Shown piece by piece: positions 1 to 6,779 of a stretch of 25,036 nt of DNA (the stretch's first letter is position 1; every line of letters starts with the position of its first letter). Under the pieces are notes generated by a model. It saw only the letters and a list, made by a program, of their open reading frames with translations. It did no database searches and was not told the origin of the DNA. Origin of the DNA: an uncultured Blautia sp. (GTDB lineage Bacteria > Bacillota > Clostridia > Lachnospirales > Lachnospiraceae); NCBI GenBank assembly GCA_900556555.1, contig USPF01000037.1, positions 1 through 25,036 of the forward strand, in the 5' to 3' direction. Position numbers and translations under genes: made by a program.

Positions 1-69
1 GGGATTAGTTCAATGGTAGAGCACCGGTCTCCAAAACCGTCGATGGGGGTTCGAGTCCCTCATCCCCTG
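1..69 (+). tRNA. tRNA-Trp (CCA), missing its first two bases
   Basis: The anticodon loop reads CTCCAAA, which puts CCA (tryptophan) at positions 34-36. The T arm carries GGTTCGAGTCC. The 3' acceptor strand ATCCCCT (62-68) is followed by discriminator G at 69. Its partner should be AGGGGAT, but the window opens at GGGAT, so the first two bases lie outside. No CCA end is encoded; GC and then Ts follow. A terminator follows directly, so this is the last gene of its transcript. Confidence 0.95.
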
Positions 70-78
70 CTTTTACAG

Positions 79-101
79 CCTAGCGTTTGCTAGGTTTTTT
101 T
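79..101 (+). terminator. Rho-independent terminator of the tRNA transcript
   Basis: CCTAGC (79-84) pairs with GCTAGG (89-94) around the loop GTTT, followed by seven Ts (95-101). It sits ten bases after the tRNA end. Confidence 0.9.
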
Positions 102-158
102 GTATTTATGAATAAGCCTATAATCATTTCACTTCTTCTTTTCATATAGTGATATTGT

Positions 159-181
159 AATACCTGAATATATCAGGTGTT
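159..181 (+). promoter_or_regulatory. Inverted repeat ahead of the lysozyme gene
   Basis: AATACCTGA (159-167) and TCAGGTGTT (173-181) form a nine-pair stem, with one T-G pair, around ATATA. It lies ten bases before the AAGGAG ribosome site (191-196) of the GH25 gene. There is no run of Ts, so it is not a terminator. It could be an operator or a 5' mRNA hairpin. I could not place a convincing promoter here. Confidence 0.35.
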
Positions 182-205
182 CAAGAAAAGAAGGAGTGAT
201 TTTTT

Positions 206-1225
206 ATGCCATTAAATGGAATTGATGTTAGTCAGTGGCAGGGAGAAATAGACTGGAAAGAAGTAAAAAATGCCGGAATAAAGTTTGCTATGATCCGGGC
301 TGGATATGGGAAAAATAATATAGACAACAAGTTTCATCAAAATGCACAGAGGGCGGTTCAATCAGGTATTCCCATTGGCTTATACTGGTTTTCCTATGCA
401 TGGAATACAGAAATGGCAACAAAAGAAGCACAATACACGGCAGCATTGGCAAGACAGTATAAAATTACATGGCCTATTGCTTATGATTTAGAATATGACA
501 CCATAGAATATGCCAGAAAAAACGGAGTAATTATCACAAAAAACCTGGCTACTAATATGGCAAAAGCCTTTTGTGAAGAGATAGAAAGACAGGGATACAT
601 TCCTATGATTTATGCAAATCTTGAGTATTTAAACGAGTATCTTGACCGCAGCAGGCTTCCGTATGCACTTTGGTATGCCCAATACGCATTAGAAGCATCT
701 GTTAGGGAAAAGGCAATCTGGCAATATACCAGCGAAGGGAGTGTGCCGGGGATTCAGGGAGCAGTAGATTTGGATTATGGCTATAAAGATTATGGAAGTG
801 GCAATACAGTTGTGCCAGAAGAAACGGGACCTGGGGGGACTGTTCTGGAACTTGCAGCTGCGGTGATGGAAGGAAAATATGGTGTTGGTGAAGAACGAAA
901 GAAAGTATTAGGAAACCGTTATCAGGAGGTTCAAGATTTTATAAATCACATTGCCAGAGCATCTACAAACACTTTGGTTCAAGAAGTATGGCAAGGAAAA
1001 TACGGAAATGGAGAAATCAGGAAAGTTGTGCTGGGAGGCCGATATCAGGAGGTGCAGGATAAAATTAATGATTATCAGCCATACTATTATTACACCATCA
1101 GGCCAGGTGATACACTTTCCGGGATTGCACAGCGTTTTGGAACAACTGTCAAAAAACTTCAGTCATGGAATGGAATTAAAAACCCGGATATCATATATGC
1201 AGGAACAAAAATCAGAGTCAGATAA
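206..1225 (+). CDS. GH25 lysozyme with two Cpl-7 repeats and LysM
   Basis: This is a peptidoglycan hydrolase expected to cleave the MurNAc-GlcNAc bond. Residues 4-195 match the GH25 fold. GIDVSQWQG holds Asp7, the DLE motif gives Asp94 and Glu96, and VDLDYGY (187-193) closes the domain. Two Cpl-7 (CW_7) wall-binding repeats follow at about 213-249 and 254-290, each with GKYG and RYQEVQD, offset by 41 residues. A LysM domain (about 295-338, IRPGDTLSGIA) ends the 339-residue protein. There is no signal peptide or membrane segment, as in phage endolysins, but no holin or other phage gene lies nearby. The ATG at 206 has AAGGAG ten bases upstream. The gene follows the tRNA-Trp terminator, so it needs its own promoter. 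The family call is firm; how the protein leaves the cell is not known. Confidence 0.93.
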   Translation: MPLNGIDVSQWQGEIDWKEVKNAGIKFAMIRAGYGKNNIDNKFHQNAQRAVQSGIPIGLYWFSYAWNTEMATKEAQYTAALARQYKITWPIAYDLEYDTIEYARKNGVIITKNLATNMAKAFCEEIERQGYIPMIYANLEYLNEYLDRSRLPYALWYAQYALEASVREKAIWQYTSEGSVPGIQGAVDLDYGYKDYGSGNTVVPEETGPGGTVLELAAAVMEGKYGVGEERKKVLGNRYQEVQDFINHIARASTNTLVQEVWQGKYGNGEIRKVVLGGRYQEVQDKINDYQPYYYYTIRPGDTLSGIAQRFGTTVKKLQSWNGIKNPDIIYAGTKIRVR

Positions 1226-1310
1226 GATATTTCAGATGTGAGTCAAAATATGACAGAGTTCTTAATTTTTTGTTAGGTTTCTGCTTTTTTCGATATTAGA
1301 AATAAAAATA

Positions 1311-1319
1311 TGCTATAAT
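1311..1319 (+). promoter_or_regulatory. Extended -10 promoter for the L,D-transpeptidase
   Basis: TGCTATAAT is a perfect -10 hexamer (1314-1319) with the TGn extension. The -35 region at 17-18 spacing (near 1290-1296) is weak. It lies about 85 bases upstream of the preferred GTG start. Confidence 0.6.
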
Positions 1320-1402
1320 GGCAGTATTCATTTCGACATACGGGCAGGTCTGTTTGGGTGGCTGTATGCGGAAGGAAAAGAGCAAATTGCAGGAGGCCTG
1401 AT

Positions 1403-2815
1403 GTGAAGAAAAAACTGTTTTATGGATGCGGAATTGCGGTTCTTGTACTTGGAATCCTCTATGGTGCAGGAACTTTTTATTACAGGGATAAATTTTTGCA
1501 TGGAACTACAATTAATGGGATTTTGTGTGAAAATTTAACGGTAAAAAATACAGAAGATAAGATTAAAAAGAAAGTAGAAGAGTATTCCTTAGAACTTATT
1601 TTTAAGGATAATAAGAAAGAGAAAATCCAGGGTCAGGATATTGATTATCACTATCTTTCATCCGGAGAAATAAAAAAATTAATGAAAAAACAAAATCCAT
1701 GGATATGGTTTTCTGGATTTTTTGGAAATAAGAAAGAATATAAGGTATCAGAAGAAATTCAGTTCAGTGAAGAAAAACTGGCAGAAAGATTGCAGTTTAT
1801 GGACACTATGAAAGAGGAAAATATGACTCTCCCGTCTGATGCATATATTGCATTTGAAAACAACCAGTTTGTGATTAAAGAGGAGACAATTGGAACTGCT
1901 TTAGAGAAAGACATGGTGCTTACAAAGGTAAAAGAGGCGGTAGAAAAAAAGGAAGGAACATGGTCTGCAGAAGAAGCCGAGGTGTATAAAAAACCAGCTA
2001 TCACAAAAGAAGATGCAGCACTGAAACATCAGCAAGAGGTGTGGAACAGTTGTGCAGCAGTTACGGTTACTTATACCTTTGGAGAACAGACAGAGGTGCT
2101 AAATGGAATGACTGTGAAAGACTGGATGACTTATGACGAACATGGAAATTATGTGGAGAATCCAGAACAGCTAAGACGAAATATCAGGGCTTATGTGAAT
2201 GTATTAAGTGAGAAATATAATACAGTAGGGCGTTCCAGAACTATTACCAGCACAGCCACAGGACAGCCGGTGGAAATCAAGGGCGGAAGCTATGGATTTC
2301 TCATTGATATCAAAAAAGAAAGCACACAGCTTCTTGCAGATATTCAGGCACACGCAGATACAAAAAGACCTCCTGTTTATGCCAGGACTGCGGTAAATTA
2401 TGGGGAAAATGATATTGGAAACACCTATGTTGAGATTGATTTATCAGCACAGCATTTATGGTTTTATAAAGATGGGAATATGATCATGGATTCTGATTTA
2501 GTATCTGGTACGTATTATAATTCTGGCAGAAGAACACCGTCAGGAACTTATTATTTATATTACAAAAGCAAAAATCAAGTGTTGCGGCCAGCTCCGAATC
2601 CGGATGGCAGTTATGACTATGAATCTCCTGTGGATTACTGGATGCCGTTTAATGGAGGAATCGGTCTTCATGATGCAGATTGGAGATACCGTTTTGGCGG
2701 AAGCTATTATTTATACAATGGCTCTCATGGCTGTATTAATCTTCCGGTATCTTTTGCAGGAGGATTTTATAATAGTATTGAACCAGGATGCCCGATTTTG
2801 TGTTTTTACAGATAA
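1403..2815 (+). CDS. Membrane-anchored L,D-transpeptidase (YkuD)
   Basis: This enzyme would form 3-3 cross-links in peptidoglycan or attach proteins to it, outside the membrane. The C-terminal YkuD domain (about residues 341-470) has the catalytic SHGCINLP motif with Cys444 and an upstream GLHDA histidine (His423). A single N-terminal membrane helix covers about residues 7-25. The middle part (about 40-330) is consistent with the PG_binding_4 region usual in clostridial enzymes of this type. I chose GTG at 1403 because AGGAGG (1391-1396) lies six bases before it. An in-frame GTG at 1358 would add 15 residues and has no ribosome site. The product is 470 residues, a usual length for this class. 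It stands alone between its own promoter and the glpP promoter. Confidence 0.92.
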   Translation: MKKKLFYGCGIAVLVLGILYGAGTFYYRDKFLHGTTINGILCENLTVKNTEDKIKKKVEEYSLELIFKDNKKEKIQGQDIDYHYLSSGEIKKLMKKQNPWIWFSGFFGNKKEYKVSEEIQFSEEKLAERLQFMDTMKEENMTLPSDAYIAFENNQFVIKEETIGTALEKDMVLTKVKEAVEKKEGTWSAEEAEVYKKPAITKEDAALKHQQEVWNSCAAVTVTYTFGEQTEVLNGMTVKDWMTYDEHGNYVENPEQLRRNIRAYVNVLSEKYNTVGRSRTITSTATGQPVEIKGGSYGFLIDIKKESTQLLADIQAHADTKRPPVYARTAVNYGENDIGNTYVEIDLSAQHLWFYKDGNMIMDSDLVSGTYYNSGRRTPSGTYYLYYKSKNQVLRPAPNPDGSYDYESPVDYWMPFNGGIGLHDADWRYRFGGSYYLYNGSHGCINLPVSFAGGFYNSIEPGCPILCFYR

Positions 2816-2841
2816 TATTCAGAAATTTTACCTGGATGTTC

Positions 2842-2870
2842 TTGCAACCGGAAAGTTCCTGTAGTATAAT
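2842..2870 (+). promoter_or_regulatory. Sigma-A promoter for glpP
   Basis: TTGCAA (2842-2847), a 17-base spacer and TATAAT (2865-2870). Transcription would start near 2877, which gives a leader of about 100 bases before the glpP ATG. Confidence 0.8.
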
Positions 2871-2884
2871 AAAAAAAGAGTGAG

Positions 2885-2935
2885 AGACAAGAACAGAGAC
2901 TGTACAGGCAGTCTTTTGATCTTGTCTTGTTCTTT
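2885..2935 (+). promoter_or_regulatory. Structured leader of glpP, probable GlpP target
   Basis: AGACAAGA (2885-2892) can pair with TCTTGTCT (2920-2927), followed by TGTTCTTT. An overlapping, mutually exclusive pairing is AAGAACA (2889-2895) with TGTTCTT (2928-2934). An inner hairpin AGACTG/CAGTCT (2897-2902 and 2909-2914) is followed by Ts. The element AGAACAGAGAC (2890-2900) is repeated exactly in the leader at 3562-3572. GlpP in Bacillus binds leader RNA of glp genes and prevents termination. That this leader is a GlpP target is inference from the repeat and its position. Confidence 0.55.
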
Positions 2936-2975
2936 GCCTGTCAGAAAATCAAAGACAGGGCAGAAGGGGAAGTGT

Positions 2976-3542
2976 ATGATTCAAAGATTTATGGAAGAAT
3001 TTGAAGATTGCCCGGTCATTGCGGCAATTAAAGACGATGCGGGATTGAAGAGGTGCATACATTCAGATATTCAGATTGTGTTTGTTTTGTATGGAGATAT
3101 CTGCAGTATCAGCGGTATTGTCAGCGAATTAAAAAAAGCCGGGAAGACAGTTATGGTTCATATTGACTTAATAACAGGTCTCAGCAGCAGGGAAATTGCA
3201 GTGACTTATTTGAAGTCCGTTACCCATGCAGATGGTATTATCTCCACAAAACCTGCGGTGATCCGACAGGCAAAAGAAGAGGGATTGTTTGCTATTATGC
3301 GTTTTTTTGTGATTGATTCTATTGCATTCGAAAGTATTCAGAGGCAGACAGAAAGTGTACATCCTGATATGATTGAAGTGTTGCCGGGAGTGATGCCAAA
3401 GGTGCTTGGCAGGATTTGTAAAGAGAGCAGAATTCCCGTAATTGCAGGAGGATTAATTTCAGATAAAGAGGATATTATGGCAGCTTTAAATGCAGGTGCA
3501 GTATCCATATCTACCACCAACCAACAGGTGTGGTTTATGTAA
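2976..3542 (+). CDS. glpP: Glycerol-3-phosphate responsive antiterminator
   Basis: GlpP family proteins (about 180-190 residues, TIM-barrel) bind G3P and nascent leader RNA so that glp genes are transcribed past a terminator. This one has 188 residues. The family's blocks are clear: HIDLITGL, IEVLPGVMPK, and near the end PVIAGGLISDKEDIMAALNAG followed by AVSISTTN. The ATG at 2976 fits because AAGGGG (2964-2969) lies six bases upstream and the protein then begins at MIQRF. A GTG at 2880 would add 32 unlikely residues and overlap the structured leader. It stands directly ahead of the G3P dehydrogenase genes, separated by a second leader-terminator. It has its own promoter and leader, so it may regulate itself. 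Confidence 0.93.
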   Translation: MIQRFMEEFEDCPVIAAIKDDAGLKRCIHSDIQIVFVLYGDICSISGIVSELKKAGKTVMVHIDLITGLSSREIAVTYLKSVTHADGIISTKPAVIRQAKEEGLFAIMRFFVIDSIAFESIQRQTESVHPDMIEVLPGVMPKVLGRICKESRIPVIAGGLISDKEDIMAALNAGAVSISTTNQQVWFM

Positions 3543-3561
3543 AAAAATACAGATACGCCGG

Positions 3562-3621
3562 AGAACAGAGACAAAGCGGATGAGACATGGATACCCATGT
3601 TTATTCTCTTTGTCTTTTTTT
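3562..3621 (+). terminator. Leader terminator ahead of the G3P dehydrogenase genes
   Basis: AGACAAAG (3569-3576) pairs with CTTTGTCT (3608-3615), with an inner hairpin ACATGG/CCATGT (3585-3590 and 3595-3600), and runs into seven Ts (3615-3621). It lies between glpP and the dehydrogenase gene, just ahead of the latter's ribosome site. The 11 bases AGAACAGAGAC (3562-3572) overlap the 5' arm and are identical to 2890-2900. GAGAA (3561-3565) could instead pair with TTCTC (3604-3608), which gives a possible antitermination form. This is the layout expected of a GlpP-controlled attenuator. Confidence 0.75.
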
Positions 3622-3649
3622 ATTTCGGAAAAGAAGGGAGACAAGAGTT

Positions 3650-5089
3650 ATGTATGATGTTGCAGTAATCGGAGCAGGTGTAATTGGAAGTGCCATAGCC
3701 AGGGAATTATCCAGGTATCAGTTGAAAACAATTGTGCTGGAAAAAGAGGAAGACGTGTGCTGCGGAACTTCAAAAGCCAACAGTGCTATTATTCACGCAG
3801 GCTTTGACGCAAAACCAGGAAGCTTAAAGGCAAAAATGAATGTAGAAGGAAGCAGAATGATGGAAGAACTTTCCAAAGAGCTGGATTTTCCATACAAAAG
3901 AAACGGCTCTCTGGTACTTTGTTTTGATGAAAAAGATTTACCAGGTTTATATGCGTTAAAAGAAAAAGGAATGAAAAATGGTGTTCAGGGACTGGAAATT
4001 ATTCAGGGAGACAGGATTTGGGAAATGGAGCCGAATCTTTCCAAAAATGTAAAAGCAATGCTGTATGCCCCTACGGGCGGGATTGTCTGTCCTTTTAAAC
4101 TTACCATTGCCCTAGCGGAAAATGCATATGTGAACGGGGTTGAATTTCAGTTTGATACGCAGGTGGAAAAGATTGAAAAAACAGAGAATGGATATAGAAT
4201 CTTGACCAATAAAGAGACGTATGAAACTCATTGTATCGTAAATGCGGCAGGTGTTTATGCAGACTATTTTAACAATATGGTAAGCAGCAAAACCTTATCC
4301 ATTACACCTAGAAGAGGAGAATACTGCCTTATGGATAAAAAGGCAGGGAAGTTTGTTTCTCACACGATTTTCCAGCTTCCTACAGCAATGGGAAAAGGTG
4401 TTTTGATTACACCGACCGTACATGGAAACCTTCTTGCAGGGCCGACAGCAGAGGATATTCAGGAGAAAGACGGTGTGCAGACAACGGCATTTGGAATCGA
4501 GAAATTAACAAGACTGGCAAAAGTCAGTGCAGAACAAGTACCTCTTCATATGACCATCACATCTTTTTCCGGGCTGCGGGCAACAGAAGCCGGAGGAGAT
4601 TTTGTTCTGGGAGAGGCAGAGGGTGCCCCTGGATTTTTCAATGCAGCAGGAATTGAGTCTCCAGGATTGTCCAGTGCACCGGCAATTGGAGTCCATCTGG
4701 CCAAAGAAGTGAGCCAGAAACTGGGGGCTGAATTAAAAGAAAATTTTATTGCCAAAAGAAAAGATATTCCTTGTGTTGCAGAGGCTTCCAGGGAAGAAAT
4801 ACAGGTGCTTATTGCAGAAGATCCGGCCTACGGAAATGTAATCTGCCGCTGTGAAACCGTCACAGAAGGAGAAATTGTCAATGCTATCAGAAGACCTTTG
4901 GGAGCAAGATCCTTAGATGGTGTGAAGCGGAGAACCAGGGCAGGAATGGGCAGATGCCAGTCTGGATTCTGTGCACCGAGAACCATGGAAATTCTTGCAA
5001 GAGAACTTGGAAAGTCGCCTTTAGAACTTACAAAAGCAGGAGGAAAATCAACCTTGCTGACTGGTGTGATAAAAGAAGATTTAGAGTGA
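3650..5089 (+). CDS. FAD-dependent G3P dehydrogenase with BFD [2Fe-2S] domain
   Basis: This is a DAO-fold flavoprotein, probably the catalytic subunit of an anaerobic G3P dehydrogenase that oxidises sn-glycerol-3-phosphate to dihydroxyacetone phosphate. The FAD-binding GAGVIG lies at residues 8-13. The substrate domain extends to about residue 370. A C-terminal BFD-type [2Fe-2S] domain carries Cys399, Cys401, Cys436 and Cys441 (C-x-C, then C-x4-C). The ATG at 3650 has AAGGGAG (3634-3640) upstream and starts just before the Rossmann strand, giving 479 residues. An ATG at 3587 lies inside the leader hairpin and is rejected. The next gene starts 19 bases later. Placement behind glpP and its attenuator supports the G3P role. 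The sequence alone could also fit a 2-hydroxyglutarate-oxidase-like enzyme. Confidence 0.85.
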   Translation: MYDVAVIGAGVIGSAIARELSRYQLKTIVLEKEEDVCCGTSKANSAIIHAGFDAKPGSLKAKMNVEGSRMMEELSKELDFPYKRNGSLVLCFDEKDLPGLYALKEKGMKNGVQGLEIIQGDRIWEMEPNLSKNVKAMLYAPTGGIVCPFKLTIALAENAYVNGVEFQFDTQVEKIEKTENGYRILTNKETYETHCIVNAAGVYADYFNNMVSSKTLSITPRRGEYCLMDKKAGKFVSHTIFQLPTAMGKGVLITPTVHGNLLAGPTAEDIQEKDGVQTTAFGIEKLTRLAKVSAEQVPLHMTITSFSGLRATEAGGDFVLGEAEGAPGFFNAAGIESPGLSSAPAIGVHLAKEVSQKLGAELKENFIAKRKDIPCVAEASREEIQVLIAEDPAYGNVICRCETVTEGEIVNAIRRPLGARSLDGVKRRTRAGMGRCQSGFCAPRTMEILARELGKSPLELTKAGGKSTLLTGVIKEDLE

Positions 5090-5108
5090 GAGGATGGAGG
5101 AGCAAGAC

Positions 5109-6404
5109 ATGACAACATATGATTTGATTATTATAGGAGGCGGTCCGGCAGGGCTTGCAGCGGCGGTTTCCGCGAAAAGACAGGGAATTGATAATCTGTT
5201 GATTCTGGAAAGAGATCATGAACTGGGAGGTATTCTCAACCAGTGTATTCACAATGGATTTGGTCTCCATACCTTTCGGGAAGAATTGACAGGGCCGGAA
5301 TATGCCCAGCGTTTTATTGACCAGGCAGCGGAGCTTGAAATTCCATATAAATTAAATACCATGGTATTAGATATCAGCATGGATGGAAGAGAAAAAATGG
5401 TAACTGCCATGAACCGTGAGGAAGGTCTTTTGACGCTGAAAGGCAAGGCAGTGATTCTTGCAATGGGATGCAGAGAACGGCCAAGAGGGGCCCTGCACAT
5501 ACCAGGATACAGACCTGCTGGTATTTATACAGCAGGTACTGCCCAGAGACTGGTGAACATGGAAGGATATATGCCGGGACGTGAAGTTGTGATTCTTGGC
5601 TCAGGAGATATTGGGCTGATTATGGCAAGGAGAATGACTTTAGAAGGTGCAAAAGTGAAGGTTGTAGCAGAGCTGATGCCTTATTCCGGAGGGCTTCAGA
5701 GAAACATTGTACAGTGTTTGCAGGACTATGATATTCCGTTAAAATTAAGTCATACCGTAGTTGATATCCAGGGGAAAGAAAGGGTCACAGGTGTTACACT
5801 GGCACAAGTAGATGAGAACAGAAAACCAATACCGGGAACAGAAGAATTTTATTCCTGCGATACCTTGTTGTTGTCCTGTGGATTAATACCTGAGAATGAA
5901 TTATCAGATAATATGGGAGTAGAGCTGTCACGGATCACATCAGGACCAGTGGTGAACGAAAGTCTTGAAACCAGCGTGGAGGGAGTATTTGCCTGCGGTA
6001 ATGTACTTCATGTACATGATCTGGTAGACTATGTTTCAGAAGAGGCAGGAAAGGCAGGATACCATGCAGCGGAGTATATCAGCAAGTGGGGTGAAGAAGA
6101 AGCAGAAGCAAGCAAAGAAGATAGCGGGACTATAGAAATACAGACCATGGGAGGAATCCGTTACAGTGTTCCTCAGGTGATACGCCTGTCTCATATGGAA
6201 GAGAAACTTACTGTGCGTTTCCGTGTAGGAGCTGTTTTCAAAGATGTATATATCAGTGTTTATCTTGGAGAGAAGCGGATCATTCATAAGAAAAAGAAAA
6301 AACTGGCTCCCGGGGAAATGGAACAGATTATATTGAAAAAAACAGATTTGACATCAGCAGAGGGATTGGATAGAATTGTAATGAAAATAGAGGAGGCAGA
6401 ATAA
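5109..6404 (+). CDS. NAD(P)/FAD-dependent oxidoreductase, G3P dehydrogenase partner subunit
   Basis: A pyridine nucleotide-disulphide reductase-type flavoprotein of 431 residues. GGGPAG (about residues 10-15) binds FAD, and a second Rossmann motif GSGDIG binds the nucleotide. The stretch MGCRERPRG and a late ACGN...VDYVSEEAG block are typical of the small flavoproteins that pair with GlpA-like or HcnB-like subunits. The last 90 or so residues form a beta-rich tail with a lysine cluster. ATG 5109 is preferred over 5094 because GGAGGAG (5096-5102) lies six bases before it. The stop codon overlaps the next start by one base (TAATG), which implies translational coupling. It probably passes electrons from the DAO subunit to another carrier; the acceptor cannot be read from the sequence. 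Confidence 0.85.
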   Translation: MTTYDLIIIGGGPAGLAAAVSAKRQGIDNLLILERDHELGGILNQCIHNGFGLHTFREELTGPEYAQRFIDQAAELEIPYKLNTMVLDISMDGREKMVTAMNREEGLLTLKGKAVILAMGCRERPRGALHIPGYRPAGIYTAGTAQRLVNMEGYMPGREVVILGSGDIGLIMARRMTLEGAKVKVVAELMPYSGGLQRNIVQCLQDYDIPLKLSHTVVDIQGKERVTGVTLAQVDENRKPIPGTEEFYSCDTLLLSCGLIPENELSDNMGVELSRITSGPVVNESLETSVEGVFACGNVLHVHDLVDYVSEEAGKAGYHAAEYISKWGEEEAEASKEDSGTIEIQTMGGIRYSVPQVIRLSHMEEKLTVRFRVGAVFKDVYISVYLGEKRIIHKKKKKLAPGEMEQIILKKTDLTSAEGLDRIVMKIEEAE

Positions 6405-6769
6405 TGGAAACAAGAGAATTGATTTGTATTAACTGTCCTTTAGGATGCGGCCTTGTGGTAACCATGGAACAGGGAACAGTGATAAAAGTAGAGGGAAATA
6501 CCTGTCCAAAAGGAAAAGAATATGGGGAAAAGGAGCTGACAGCACCTGCACGTATTCTTACTTCCAGCGTGAGAGTCCGTGGTGGGAAATTGCCAGTTGT
6601 TTCTGTAAAAACAGCCTCAGATATTCCAAAAGCAAAAGTAAAAGAATGTGCAGCAGCCCTGAAAGAAGTAGAAATACAAGCTCCTGTAGCAATAGGGGAT
6701 GTTGTTGTAAAGGATATTTGTCATACAGGGGTAGATTTGATTGCTACCAGAAATGTACAGATGAAATAA
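6404..6769 (+). CDS. DUF1667 Cys-motif protein, third G3P dehydrogenase component
   Basis: A 121-residue protein of the DUF1667 family, usually found as the third gene with the two flavoproteins upstream. Cysteines 8, 11, 15 and 34 give C-x2-C-x3-C-x18-C. This spacing resembles the N-terminal [4Fe-4S] site of molybdopterin oxidoreductases, including the conserved CPKG after the last gap. It has no membrane segment. It starts one base inside the preceding stop codon, so the pair is likely co-translated. A role as a small Fe-S electron carrier in the complex is inference from cysteine spacing and operon position. Confidence 0.85.
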   Translation: METRELICINCPLGCGLVVTMEQGTVIKVEGNTCPKGKEYGEKELTAPARILTSSVRVRGGKLPVVSVKTASDIPKAKVKECAAALKEVEIQAPVAIGDVVVKDICHTGVDLIATRNVQMK

Positions 6770-6779
6770 GGAGAAACAG

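Noticed and set aside
1..1225. Prophage or integrated element at the tRNA-Trp
   Set aside because: No integrase, att repeat or phage structural gene is visible; a single lysin-like gene is not enough. The region upstream of the tRNA is not in view.
951..1241. A 96-codon plus-strand frame inside the lysozyme gene
   Set aside because: It overlaps the Cpl-7 and LysM coding region in another frame and has no recognisable product.
2880..2975. N-terminal extension of GlpP from a GTG at 2880
   Set aside because: The 32 extra residues cover the structured leader and do not belong to the GlpP family; the ATG at 2976 has AAGGGG.
3585..3600. The hairpin ACATGG-N4-CCATGT appears both here and at 24841-24856
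   Set aside because: The loops differ, the contexts are unrelated, and a six-base palindrome arm is expected by chance in 25 kb.
3587..3649. Upstream ATG for the G3P dehydrogenase gene
   Set aside because: It falls in the loop and arm of the leader terminator; the ATG at 3650 has a proper ribosome site and begins at the Rossmann strand.
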